Of a stretch of DNA of 64,000 bases, positions 21,783 to 31,767 are shown one piece after another. Positions within the stretch are counted from its first letter, which is position 1, and each line of letters starts with the position of its first letter. Origin of the DNA: Streptomyces sp. GSL17-111 (GTDB taxonomy: Bacteria > Actinomycetota > Actinomycetes > Streptomycetales > Streptomycetaceae); assembly GCF_037911585.1 (NCBI RefSeq), contig NZ_JBAJNS010000001.1, positions 5,305,001 to 5,369,000 of the forward strand. The letters are read 5' to 3'. The position numbers and the translations under genes are program-made. The notes beneath the pieces were generated by a model that was given only the letters and a program-made list of their open reading frames with translations, was not told the origin of the DNA and ran no database searches.

Positions 21783-21859
21783 GGCGGCACCCCTCCGATG
21801 CGGTGATACGACAGCCTGCCTATCACGGCATGTGACCGCGCCTGCACTACGCTCGCCGC

Positions 21860-24091
21860 GTGACGGATCAGGCGGTGCACAGCAATGTCGGCCACGGCGT
21901 CCACGGCGTCGAGGAAGCCTTCACCGGCCGCGAACGGGAACTGGCCGCGCTGCGGGCCGACGTCGCGCGGGCCGGGCTGGAGACGCTGGCGGGCCGGCCC
22001 GCCCCCCGCGCCCGGGTGCTCCTCGTGGCCGGGTCGCCCGGCTCGGGACGCACCGCGCTCGCCGAGGCGTTCGCCCACCGGGTCGCCGCCGACCACCCCG
22101 GCGGCGTGTACCGCGCGCGGCTCACCGACCCCGGCGGCGCGCCCGTCCCCGTCGAGCGGACCGCCCGCGACCTGCTGGACGCCCTCGGGGTGCACGCACC
22201 GCCCGGCGGGCACCGCGACGAGCTGACCCAGGCGCTGCGCCACACCCTGAGCGGACGCGGCGCCCTGCTGCTCCTGGACGACGTCGCGGCGGCCGAACAG
22301 CTCACCGAGCTGCTGCCGGACGACCGCGACTGCCTCGTGCTGGCCACCTCCGAGGGTCCGCTCAGCGGCGTCCCGGACGTGCGTCCCTGCACCCTCGGCG
22401 GGCTCGACCCGGCGGACGCCGTCCGGCTGCTCGGCTCCCGGGCCGGCTCCGACCTGCGGATCACCGTCGATCCCCGCGCCGCCGACCGGCTCGCCGCCGC
22501 GTGCGACCACCACCCCGCCTCCCTCGTCCTGGCCGGGGGCTGGCTGGCGGCGCACCCGCACGCCTCCGTCCTGGACGCCGCCCGGCGGCTCGCCGAGGCG
22601 CCCGGGGCGACACCGCTGGAGCGCGCGTTCCGCATGGTCCACGCCTCCCTGTCCGTCTCGCGCGCCCGCCTGCTGCGGCTGCTGTGCCTGGCCCCGGACG
22701 GCTATGTCGACGTGCCCCTCGCAGCGGCCCTGGCGGGCTGGGACGTGCCGGCGACCCGGGACGCCCTGGCCGCGTTCACGCGCCTCGGCCTCCTGCGTCC
22801 GCTGCCCGCGGACGCCTGGCGGGTGCCGCCGTGCCTGGACGCCCTGCTGCACCGGGAGGTCGACGACCACGAGCGTCCGGCCGACGTGCAGCTCGCCCGC
22901 GCGCGCCTGCTGGAGCGGGCGGTGCGCCGGCTGCACGGCTGCTGGGCCGTCACCGAACCGGCCGGGTCCGCGCCGCGCCGGGAGCTGGCCCAGCAGCCGC
23001 GCCCCCTGCGGTTCGAGACCCGGCGCGAGGCCGCCGCCTGGCTGGACTCCCGGCTCCCGGCCCTGCTCGCCGGAGCCCGCGCCGTGGTGGCCGACGGGGA
23101 GCTGGACACCCTCGCCCGCCGCTTCATCGCCGCGCTGGCCCGGGCGCTGAACGCACACCGCCCCCCTGAGCGGACGGCGCCGGAGCAGTACCGGCTGCAC
23201 GAACTCGTGCTGGACGTGGCCGAGCGCCGCGCCCTGCACCGCGAGCGCGCCGCCGCCCTGCTCAACCTCGGCGACCTGGACGCCTGGACCGGACGGCTGC
23301 CGGCCGCCGTCGAGCGCTACCGGGCGGCCCTCGCCGCCGTCCGCACCGACGGCGGGCGCGACGTCGCGGCGGCGGTGCGGGCGATGGACAGCCTCGGCGG
23401 CACCTACGCGGAGCAGTCCGACTGGCCGCGCGCGGCCGACTGGTACGGGCGGGCGCTCGCCCTGTGTCTGAACCACGGCGACCAGGAGGGAGCGGCCCGG
23501 CTGCACGGGCGGCTGGGCGCCGTCCACCTCTACGCCGGGCAGTGGGGAGAGGCTTTGCGGGCGTGGAGATCGGCCGCCGCCGCGCACCGTCGGCTGCGGA
23601 ATCCGCACGCCCACGCGCGGGCGCTGAGCGAGGTGGCGCGCGTCCAGGAGTACGCCGGACACGCGCACGACTGCCTGCGCACCTGCTACCAGGCGCTGGA
23701 ACGGGCGCGCGACGCCGGGGACGTCCGGCTGGAGGCGGGGCTGAGCCTGCGGCTGGCCGACGCCTGCGCCCGGGTCGGCGACCCCGCCGGCGCAGCCGCC
23801 CACCGGGCCGCCGCCGAGCGCCTGTTGGCCGGCACGGCGGTACCCCCGGCCGGTTCGGTCGCGCTCGGCCAGCCGCGCTCGGAACCCCGGCCGGAGCCGG
23901 GCCCCGGGGGCGTCCCGAGGGCGGCGGACGGGAAGGCGGAAGCGGACGAGGGGGGCGACCCGGAGGCCCGTGGCGGAGCCGAGGAGCCCGGTGGCGGGGA
24001 CACCGGGAACGGCGAGGACGGCGAGGCGCGGAAGGCGGAGGAGACGGGCGGACCCGGCCCCGCAGGCCACCCCACGCCGTCCGGCACCTGA
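21860..24091 (+). CDS. STAND-type NTPase with TPR repeats, probable regulator
   Basis: This 743-residue protein has an NTPase domain (about residues 20-270) with P-loop GSPGSGRTAL near residue 60 and a Walker B-like ALLLLDDV near 140. A winged-helix-like linker follows, then TPR-type helices (about residues 450-650, for example RAADWYGRALALCLNHGDQ), and a Gly/Glu-rich tail. The layout resembles AfsR-like STAND proteins without the N-terminal DNA-binding domain. The P-loop has Arg where the catalytic Lys is usual. It starts with GTG downstream of the NUDIX terminator. Its ligand and target are unknown; Streptomyces relatives lie at the same place between the NUDIX and alanine dehydrogenase genes. 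Confidence 0.8.
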   Translation: MTDQAVHSNVGHGVHGVEEAFTGRERELAALRADVARAGLETLAGRPAPRARVLLVAGSPGSGRTALAEAFAHRVAADHPGGVYRARLTDPGGAPVPVERTARDLLDALGVHAPPGGHRDELTQALRHTLSGRGALLLLDDVAAAEQLTELLPDDRDCLVLATSEGPLSGVPDVRPCTLGGLDPADAVRLLGSRAGSDLRITVDPRAADRLAAACDHHPASLVLAGGWLAAHPHASVLDAARRLAEAPGATPLERAFRMVHASLSVSRARLLRLLCLAPDGYVDVPLAAALAGWDVPATRDALAAFTRLGLLRPLPADAWRVPPCLDALLHREVDDHERPADVQLARARLLERAVRRLHGCWAVTEPAGSAPRRELAQQPRPLRFETRREAAAWLDSRLPALLAGARAVVADGELDTLARRFIAALARALNAHRPPERTAPEQYRLHELVLDVAERRALHRERAAALLNLGDLDAWTGRLPAAVERYRAALAAVRTDGGRDVAAAVRAMDSLGGTYAEQSDWPRAADWYGRALALCLNHGDQEGAARLHGRLGAVHLYAGQWGEALRAWRSAAAAHRRLRNPHAHARALSEVARVQEYAGHAHDCLRTCYQALERARDAGDVRLEAGLSLRLADACARVGDPAGAAAHRAAAERLLAGTAVPPAGSVALGQPRSEPRPEPGPGGVPRAADGKAEADEGGDPEARGGAEEPGGGDTGNGEDGEARKAEETGGPGPAGHPTPSGT

Positions 24092-24299
24092 GCCGCGACC
24101 TACGAATCCCATAGTGATCGCAGAAAAGATTCCTGGTTTGTAAGGCTAGACACGAAGCGATCCTTCATTAGACTGGCGGAGCCGTGGTCATCACGACCGC
24201 TACGCGGCTGCTTCCGTCATAGGGCATTTATCCTGATGTGGGAGGCGGCGGCGTCAGCCGCGCACGGCCTGTCTCCAGCCCCCCAGATCCCAAGGAACC

Positions 24300-25424
<1,125 letters not shown>

Positions 25425-25484
25425 CCTCCCCGCCCCGCCGGGGGTTCGCGTCAACCTGCGGTGTCAAGGTCACCGCTCTCCAGG

Positions 25485-25524
25485 GCCCCGGTCGGACCAC
25501 ACGCGCCTGTGGTCCGACCGGGGC
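25485..25524 (+). terminator. Terminator after ald
   Basis: A perfect 17-bp stem (25485-25501 with 25508-25524) with a 6-base loop lies 60 bases after the ald stop codon. It has no U-tract. Confidence 0.85.
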
Positions 25525-25699
25525 TCCTGACGTGTCGTCACTCTGTGCGACGATCTGCTGTCAACTTGCGGGGAAGATAACCGTTTTAGCCGATTCGGCC
25601 GTCGTCGCGCGCCGTGGTGCCCCCCGGTGGGGACGCCCTACGCCCTTGACAATCCGCCGTGCGCTCATCGACACATCCCGCCCACTGCGACCGATTGTG

Positions 25700-25729
25700 T
25701 TGCTGCGGACTGCCGACTCGCCATAGAGT
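25700..25729 (+). promoter_or_regulatory. Candidate promoter of the parA-scpAB cluster
   Basis: TTGCTG (25700-25705), 18 bases, TAGAGT (25724-25729) resembles a Streptomyces vegetative promoter. It lies about 70 bases before the parA-like start. Confidence 0.4.
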
Positions 25730-25801
25730 CACCAAACGTCGGCATGGTGCCACGCTGACCTGTCTAGAAATTCCCTGGTCGCCAAGGAGGTAAGACGACT
25801 T

Positions 25802-26968
25802 GTGAATGAGTCGACATTTACTCCCGGGGGTGGCCGTCCAGGAACGCCTGCGCCGGGCCAGGAGCTCGCCGGGCGGCAGGCTGTCGGCTCCGTCGCTGTC
25901 CGCACCTTCACCGCACACCAGGACTCCACGCGCATGACAGCCCATCAGAGCCACCAGAGCACGGACCAGCACCCCGGGGGCGCCGCAGTCGGCGCCGCCG
26001 CGGACGGTCTCCCGGAACACGAGGCGCACATGCCGGACGGTCACTTCTACGACCCGGACGCGGAGTTCGAGCCGGACCCCGAGTACGCCGCGACCCTCGC
26101 CCCGGACGCCGCGCGCCAGCGCCGCGAGCGCATCGGCCCCACCGGCCGCCCGCTCCCGTACTTCCCGATCCCCGGCCCCGTCAACGAGCACGGCCCGGCG
26201 AAGATCATCGCGATGTGCAACCAGAAGGGCGGCGTCGGCAAGACCACGTCGACCATCAACCTCGGCGCCGCGCTCGCCGAGTACGGACGCCGCGTCCTGC
26301 TCGTCGACTTCGACCCGCAGGGCGCCCTGTCCGTCGGCCTCGGCGTCAACCCGATGGAGCTCGACCTCACCGTCTACAACCTGCTCATGGAGCGGGGCAT
26401 GTCCAGCGACGAGGTGCTGCTCAAGACGGCCGTCGCCGGAATGGACCTGCTCCCGAGCAACATCGACCTGTCGGCGGCGGAGGTGCAGCTCGTCAGCGAG
26501 GTCGCCCGCGAGTCGACGCTCCAGCGCGCCCTCGAACCGCTGCTGCCCGACTACGACTTCGTCGTCATCGACTGCCAGCCCTCACTCGGCCTGCTCACCG
26601 TCAACGCCCTGACGGCGGCGCACAAGGTGATCGTGCCGCTGGAGTGCGAGTTCTTCGCGCTGCGCGGTGTCGCCCTGCTCACCGAGACCATCGAGAAGGT
26701 GCAGGAACGACTGAACTCGCAGCTCGAACTCGACGGCATCCTCGCCACGATGTACGACTCGCGCACCGTGCACAGCCGCGAGGTGCTGGCCCGCGTCGTC
26801 GAGGCGTTCGACGAGAACGTCTACCACACCGTCATCGGACGCACCGTGCGCTTCCCCGAGACCACGGTCGCCGGTGAACCGATCACCACCTACGCCTCCA
26901 ACTCCGTCGGCGCCGCCGCCTACCGTCAGCTCGCCAGGGAGGTGCTCGCCCGGTGCCACGCCGAGTGA
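25802..26968 (+). CDS. ParA/Soj-family ATPase
   Basis: This 388-residue protein has a disordered N-terminal extension of about 130 residues and then a ParA ATPase domain: deviant Walker A KGGVGKT (about residues 142-148), VLLVDFDPQG and VVIDCQPSLG. ParA proteins bind DNA non-specifically as ATP dimers and position cargo. It starts with GTG after a strong AAGGAGGT. It is the orphan ParA that sits before scpAB in actinobacteria (mycobacterial Rv1708 position), not the origin-proximal parAB. The next gene overlaps by 16 bases, suggesting a functional pair. Confidence 0.9.
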   Translation: MNESTFTPGGGRPGTPAPGQELAGRQAVGSVAVRTFTAHQDSTRMTAHQSHQSTDQHPGGAAVGAAADGLPEHEAHMPDGHFYDPDAEFEPDPEYAATLAPDAARQRRERIGPTGRPLPYFPIPGPVNEHGPAKIIAMCNQKGGVGKTTSTINLGAALAEYGRRVLLVDFDPQGALSVGLGVNPMELDLTVYNLLMERGMSSDEVLLKTAVAGMDLLPSNIDLSAAEVQLVSEVARESTLQRALEPLLPDYDFVVIDCQPSLGLLTVNALTAAHKVIVPLECEFFALRGVALLTETIEKVQERLNSQLELDGILATMYDSRTVHSREVLARVVEAFDENVYHTVIGRTVRFPETTVAGEPITTYASNSVGAAAYRQLAREVLARCHAE

Positions 26969-27525
26969 GTCTCCCGGCGGCCGACGAACTCTTCCGCACG
27001 ACCGGGGGCGGCGGAGTCCAGCCCTCCACCCCGCAGCAGGCACAGCAGGCGCCCGACGCGGGCGGCGAGCACACCGGGCCGCCCGCGTCCCGGGTGCCCG
27101 CGCCCGCCGGAGAGCCGCGCCCCGAGGACGGCACGGAGGAGCACAGCGGGCGCGACGCCGGTCGGCCCGCCACCGCCCCGGCGCAGCGGGGGCAGAGCCG
27201 CCCGCCCGCCCCGCAGGCCGCCCCGCAGGCCGCCGCCGGGCGGGCACCCCAGCCGCGCGGCCGGCAGGCCCCGGGCGGGGCGCAGCGCCGGCGCAGCGCC
27301 CCGCGCCGTCCCAGCGGGCGGGAGCGGCACGACGAGAAGATCACGGTCTACGTCTCCGCCGAGGAGTTGATGGACCTCGAACACGCGCGCCTGGTGCTGC
27401 GCGGCGAACACGGGCTGGCCGTCGACCGGGGCCGGATCGTCCGCGAGGCGGTCGCGGTCGTCCTCGCGGACCTGGAGTCCCGGGGGGACGCCAGTATCCT
27501 CGTCCGCCGCCTGCGCGGCAGCTGA
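26953..27525 (+). CDS. Hypothetical protein with C-terminal ribbon-helix-helix-like domain
   Basis: This 190-residue protein overlaps the end of the parA-like gene. Residues 1 to about 120 are Pro/Ala/Gln/Gly-rich and likely disordered. The C-terminal 65 residues (KITVYVSAEELMDLEHARL, then RGRIVREAVAVVLADLESRG) have a strand-helix-helix pattern like the ribbon-helix-helix DNA-binding fold of ParG/CopG centromere proteins. That similarity is my own reading and needs a structure search. The position suggests it is the DNA-binding or regulatory partner of the ParA-like ATPase. Confidence 0.75.
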   Translation: MPRRVSLPAADELFRTTGGGGVQPSTPQQAQQAPDAGGEHTGPPASRVPAPAGEPRPEDGTEEHSGRDAGRPATAPAQRGQSRPPAPQAAPQAAAGRAPQPRGRQAPGGAQRRRSAPRRPSGRERHDEKITVYVSAEELMDLEHARLVLRGEHGLAVDRGRIVREAVAVVLADLESRGDASILVRRLRGS

Positions 27526-27626
27526 GCGCCCGCGCGGCGGGACCGACGGGCGGGAGGCTTCGGGCCGCCGCGCGCGGGCGCGTACGGGCACCCCGGCCCG
27601 GTGCGGGGCGATAGGGTGCCGTCGCG

Positions 27627-28712
27627 ATGAGCACGTCCGATCCGTCCCCCACGCCCCGGCCGAGGGCGCGACCCCGGCGCCGCGCCCTCGGCCGGGGCGT
27701 CGGGGTCGCGCCGGGGGGCACCGCCGCGTGCCCGTCGGCCGCGGTGCCCGACCCCCGTCCGCCCGCCGTGGCGGAGCCGGGCGTGCCCGCACCGGACGTG
27801 CCCGAGCAGCCCGCTCCGGCACCGGCGCCCGGCGCCACGCCGCCCGTGGGGCAGCCGGGGCCGCAGCCCGACGCGGAGCCGCCCGAGCCGGGGGACGACG
27901 GTCGCTTCACGGTCGTCCTGGACAACTTCGAGGGGCCCTTCGACCTGCTCCTTCAGCTCATCGCCAAGCACAAGCTGGACGTCACGGAGGTGGCGCTCTC
28001 GCGCGTCACCGACGAGTTCATGGCCCACATCCGCGCCATGGGCCCCGACTGGGACCTGGACCAGACGACGGAGTTCCTCGTCGTCGCCGCGACGCTGCTC
28101 GACCTCAAGGCCGCCCGCCTGCTGCCGTCCGCCGAGGTGGAGGACGAGGCGGACCTCGCCCTCCTGGAGGCGCGCGACCTGCTGTTCGCCCGGCTGCTGC
28201 AGTACCGCGCGTACAAGCGGGTCGCCGACATCTTCGCCGACCGGCTGGCCACCGAGGCCCTGCGCCGTCCCCGGACGGTGGGCCTGGAGCCGCACCACGC
28301 GGAGCTGCTGCCCGACGTCGTGATCCGCATCGGCCCCGAGGGGTTCGCCCGGCTCGCGGTCAAGGCCATGCAGCCGCGCCCCAGACCGCAGGTCTACGTC
28401 GACCACATCCACGCGCCGCTGGTCAGCGTCCGGGAGCAGGCGGACGTCGTGGTGGCCCGGCTCCGGGCCACCGGTACGGCCAGCTTCGCCGAGCTGACCG
28501 CCGACGCGACCGACACCCTCACCGTCGTCGCCCGGTTCCTGGCCCTGCTGGAGCTCTACCGCGAGCGGGCCGTCACGCTGGACCAGGACGAGGCCCTGGG
28601 CACCCTGACCGTCCGGTGGGCCGGGGGCGCGGAGACGGCCCCACGGGTGACCGACGAGTTCGACCGGCCGTCCGGGCCGCCGTCCGCCGGGGAAGAGGAG
28701 AGCCAGCCATGA
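27627..28712 (+). CDS. scpA: Segregation and condensation protein A
   Basis: This 361-residue kleisin subunit of the SMC-ScpAB condensin has its domain from about residue 92 (FTVVLDNFEGPFDLLLQLI, KLDVTEVALSRVTDEF) to a winged-helix C-terminus (GTASFAELTADATDTLTVVARFLALLELYRE). The first 90 residues are Pro/Ala/Arg-rich and absent from most non-actinobacterial ScpA. The ATG at 27627 follows about 100 bases of spacer. It overlaps scpB by ATGA. Confidence 0.94.
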   Translation: MSTSDPSPTPRPRARPRRRALGRGVGVAPGGTAACPSAAVPDPRPPAVAEPGVPAPDVPEQPAPAPAPGATPPVGQPGPQPDAEPPEPGDDGRFTVVLDNFEGPFDLLLQLIAKHKLDVTEVALSRVTDEFMAHIRAMGPDWDLDQTTEFLVVAATLLDLKAARLLPSAEVEDEADLALLEARDLLFARLLQYRAYKRVADIFADRLATEALRRPRTVGLEPHHAELLPDVVIRIGPEGFARLAVKAMQPRPRPQVYVDHIHAPLVSVREQADVVVARLRATGTASFAELTADATDTLTVVARFLALLELYRERAVTLDQDEALGTLTVRWAGGAETAPRVTDEFDRPSGPPSAGEEESQP

Positions 28713-29380
28713 GCGAGCAGACCGCCGTATCCGGGCCCGCCGGGGCCGAGGCGCCCGCGGGCGCGAGCCGGGTGGCCGAGTTGCCGCTGAAGCCCGCGCT
28801 GGAGGCGGTGCTCATGGTCGTCGACGAGCCCGCCACCGAGGAGCACCTGGCCCGGATACTGCAGCGCCCCCGGCGCGCGGTGGCCGAGGCGCTGCGGGGG
28901 CTCGCCGACGACTACACCCGGGAGGGGCGCGGCTTCGAGCTGCGGTACGTCGCCGGAGGCTGGCGCTACTTCACCCGCGCCGCGTACGCCGACGCCGTCG
29001 AGGGCTTCGTGCTGGACGGGCAGCAGGCCCGGCTGACGCAGGCCGCGCTGGAGACGCTCGCGGTCGTCGCCTACCGGCAGCCCGTCAGCCGTTCACGCGT
29101 CTCGGCGGTGCGCGGCGTCAACTGCGACGGCGTGATGCGCACCCTCCTCCAGCGGGGTCTGCTGGAGGAGGCGGGCACCGAACCGGAAACAGGTGCGATC
29201 CTGTACGTGACGACGCACTACTTCCTGGAGCGGATGGGCCTGCGCGGCCTGGACGAACTGCCGGAACTCGCGCCCTTCCTCCCGGAGGCGGACGCGGTGG
29301 AGGGCGAGAGCCAGGAGGGCGTGCCGTCGTTCGAGGCAGATGCAGTGGATGCAGACGACAGCGGCGACGCTCGGACGTAA
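28709..29380 (+). CDS. scpB: Segregation and condensation protein B
   Basis: This 223-residue winged-helix protein binds ScpA in the condensin complex. It shows the tandem winged-helix segments LKPALEAVLMVVDEPATEEHLA and QARLTQAALETLAVVAYRQPVSR and the typical VNCDGVMRTLLQRGLLEE. The ATG overlaps the scpA stop. The C-terminal 30 residues are acidic. Confidence 0.95.
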   Translation: MSEQTAVSGPAGAEAPAGASRVAELPLKPALEAVLMVVDEPATEEHLARILQRPRRAVAEALRGLADDYTREGRGFELRYVAGGWRYFTRAAYADAVEGFVLDGQQARLTQAALETLAVVAYRQPVSRSRVSAVRGVNCDGVMRTLLQRGLLEEAGTEPETGAILYVTTHYFLERMGLRGLDELPELAPFLPEADAVEGESQEGVPSFEADAVDADDSGDART

Positions 29381-29393
29381 GACGGAATCTTCA

Positions 29394-30539
29394 ATGCGAA
29401 GCAGTGGCAGGAACAGCAACCGCAACCCCCGGGGCGCGGGCGACGGCCGGGACGGCGGGCAGCGGCGCTCCTCCGGGCGCCCCCGCCCGGAGGAGCGCCG
29501 TTACCCGGCCACCGGAGACAAACCCGCCGGTGGCAAACCCGGCAGGCCCGCCGGCGGTAAGCCCGCCGGGTCGGGCCCGTCCGCCGGTGGCAAGCCCGGC
29601 AGGCCCTCGAGTGACAGGCCCGCGAGTGGCCGGCCCGCCGGGGGGAAGCCCGCCGGCGGCAAGTCCGCCGGGGCGAAGGGCGGCGGCCGGGCCGGTGCGA
29701 AGCCCGCGCGGCGCACGGCGCCCTCCCGGTCCCGGGAGCTGGAGGCCCAGATCGAGGAGCGCAACCGCGCCCGCCACGACAAGCCGCAGCTCAAGCTCCC
29801 GAAGACCTTCGACGAGCCGGAGGGGGAGCGGTTGCAGAAGGTGCTGGCCCGCGCCGGCATGGGCTCGCGCCGGGCCTGCGAGGAGCTGATCGACCAGGCC
29901 CGCGTCGAGGTCAACGGCCGCATCGTGCTGGAGCAGGGTCTGCGGGTCGATCCGGAGAAGGACGAGGTCAAGGTCGACGGGCTGACGGTGGCCACCCAGG
30001 CGCACCTGTTCTTCGCGCTGAACAAGCCCGCCGGGGTCGTCTCCTCGATGGAGGACCCGGAGGGCCGCCAGTGCCTCGGCGACTACGTGCAGAACCGCGA
30101 AACGCGGCTCTTCCACGTCGGCCGCCTCGACACCGAGACCGAGGGGCTGATCCTCCTCACCAACCACGGCGAGCTGGCGCACCGGCTCACCCACCCCCGC
30201 TACGGCGTCCGCAAGACGTACCTGGCCGCCATCCAGGGCCCGATCCCCCGCGACCTCGGCAAGCGGCTCAAGGACGGCGTGAAGCTGGACGACGGCTACG
30301 CCCGGGCCGACCACTTCAGGGTCGTGGAGAACACCGGCAAGAACTACCTCGTCGAGGTCGCCCTGCACGAGGGGCGCAAGCACATCGTGCGCCGCATGCT
30401 GGCCGAGGCGGGCTTCCCGGTGGACAAGCTGGTCCGCACCAAGTTCGGTCCGATCGCCCTCGGCGACCAGAAGTCGGGCTGGCTGCGCCGCATGACCAAC
30501 ACCGAGGTCGGCATGCTGATGAACGAGGTCGGTCTCTGA
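29394..30539 (+). CDS. rluB: RsuA/RluB-family 23S rRNA pseudouridine synthase
   Basis: This 381-residue enzyme isomerises a uridine in rRNA. Residues 1 to about 115 form a basic low-complexity tail made of KPAGGKPGRP-like repeats. An S4 domain (about 145-190, RLQKVLARAGMGSRRACEELI) and a catalytic domain with the nucleophilic Asp in GRLDTETEGL (about residue 242) follow. The ATG at 29394 is used; a start at 29340 would overlap scpB. Whether it is RluB or a close RsuA-type paralogue cannot be settled from the sequence alone. It starts 13 bases after scpB. Confidence 0.9.
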   Translation: MRSSGRNSNRNPRGAGDGRDGGQRRSSGRPRPEERRYPATGDKPAGGKPGRPAGGKPAGSGPSAGGKPGRPSSDRPASGRPAGGKPAGGKSAGAKGGGRAGAKPARRTAPSRSRELEAQIEERNRARHDKPQLKLPKTFDEPEGERLQKVLARAGMGSRRACEELIDQARVEVNGRIVLEQGLRVDPEKDEVKVDGLTVATQAHLFFALNKPAGVVSSMEDPEGRQCLGDYVQNRETRLFHVGRLDTETEGLILLTNHGELAHRLTHPRYGVRKTYLAAIQGPIPRDLGKRLKDGVKLDDGYARADHFRVVENTGKNYLVEVALHEGRKHIVRRMLAEAGFPVDKLVRTKFGPIALGDQKSGWLRRMTNTEVGMLMNEVGL

Positions 30540-30541
30540 CC

Positions 30542-31627
30542 ATGCGGACCGCGCTCGTCATCGGCACCGGGCTGATCGGCACCTCGATCGCCCTCGCCCT
30601 CACCGCCCGTGGCGTGACCGTCCACCTCCGGGACCGGGACCACGACCAGGCCAGGACCGCCGCCTCGCTCGGTGCCGGCACGGCCGGCGCCGCCCCCGGG
30701 GCGGTGGACCTCGCCGTCGTCGCCGTCCCGCCCGCCCGGATCGCCGGGGTCCTGGAGGACGCACAGCGGCGCGGCCTCGCCCGGGGCTACCTGGACGTCG
30801 CCAGCGTCAAGGGCGGGCCGCGCCGGGAGCTGGCGGACCGGGGCTGCGACCTGCGGACGTACCTGGGCACGCACCCCATGGCGGGGCGCGAGCGGTCCGG
30901 TCCGACGGCGGCCACCGCCGACCTCTTCGAGGGCCGCCCGTGGGTGCTCACCCCCACCCCCGACACCGACACGGAGGTGCTCAACCTGGCGCTGGAGCTG
31001 ATCGCGCTGTGCCGGGCGGTCCCGGTGGTCATGGAGGCCGACGCCCACGACCGTGCCGTCGCCCTCGTCTCGCACACGCCGCAGCTGCTCTCCAGCCTGG
31101 TCGCGGCCCGGCTGGCGGACGCCGACGACACGGCGGTGCGGCTGTGCGGGCAGGGCATCCGCGACGTCACGCGCATCGCCGCGTCCGAACCCCGGATGTG
31201 GATCGACATCCTCTCCGCCAACCCCGGTCCGGTCGCCGACGTGCTGACCGCCGTCGCCGGGGACCTGGAGGAGACGGTGCGCGCGCTGCGCTCCCTGGCC
31301 TCGGCGGACGACGCCAAGCGGGGCGAGGGCGCGAGTGGCATCGAGGACGTCCTGCGCCGGGGCAACTCCGGCCGGGCCCGCATCCCCGGCAAGCACGGCC
31401 AGACGCCGACGGCGTACGCGACCGTCGCGGTGCTGATCAGCGACCGGCCCGGCGAGCTGGCCCGCATCTTCGCCGACGCCGGGCAGGCGGGCGTCAACAT
31501 CGAGGACGTCCGCATCGAGCACGCCACCGGCCAGCAGGCGGGCCACGTCCAGCTCATGGTGGAACCGCAGGCGGCGGACCGCCTCACGGAGGTGCTGCGC
31601 GGCCGGGGCTGGGCGATCCGGGCCTGA
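30542..31627 (+). CDS. tyrA: Prephenate dehydrogenase with ACT domain
   Basis: This 361-residue enzyme makes 4-hydroxyphenylpyruvate (tyrosine pathway) using NAD. It has the Rossmann loop GTGLIGTSIA (residue 8 on), the active-site segment GTHPMAGRERSGP (about residue 110) and a C-terminal ACT-like domain (about residues 290-361, AVLISDRPGELARIFADAG) for likely tyrosine feedback control. The ATG starts 2 bases after the rluB stop, so the genes are probably co-transcribed. Confidence 0.93.
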   Translation: MRTALVIGTGLIGTSIALALTARGVTVHLRDRDHDQARTAASLGAGTAGAAPGAVDLAVVAVPPARIAGVLEDAQRRGLARGYLDVASVKGGPRRELADRGCDLRTYLGTHPMAGRERSGPTAATADLFEGRPWVLTPTPDTDTEVLNLALELIALCRAVPVVMEADAHDRAVALVSHTPQLLSSLVAARLADADDTAVRLCGQGIRDVTRIAASEPRMWIDILSANPGPVADVLTAVAGDLEETVRALRSLASADDAKRGEGASGIEDVLRRGNSGRARIPGKHGQTPTAYATVAVLISDRPGELARIFADAGQAGVNIEDVRIEHATGQQAGHVQLMVEPQAADRLTEVLRGRGWAIRA

Positions 31628-31767
31628 CGTGGCGCCTGCTCTCCCACGACCCCCGCGCCCCCGCGTCGCGGTGCCGTAAGGCGGATGAGGCCGCCACCCG
31701 GTTACCGGTAGCCTGGGTGCGGGGCAGGTCCCGCCCCGCACCCCTGCGCAGAAAGGCCCTCTTGACC

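Larger units (their letters stand above)
25425..25801. other. Intergenic region between ald and the parA-like gene
   Basis: This 377-base region contains the ald terminator (25485-25524), a likely promoter (25700-25729) and the ribosome-binding site AAGGAGGT at 25784-25791. TTGACA occurs at 25646-25651, but no good -10 follows at 17-18 bases. A short open frame here has no ribosome-binding site and is not counted as a gene. Confidence 0.7.

Noticed and set aside
25646..25675. TTGACA as -35 of the parA-like gene
   Set aside because: No acceptable -10 occurs at 16-19 bases; the TTGCTG/TAGAGT pair downstream is better.
25532..25726. Short open frame between ald and the parA-like gene
   Set aside because: It overlaps the promoter region, has no ribosome-binding site and its composition is not typical coding.
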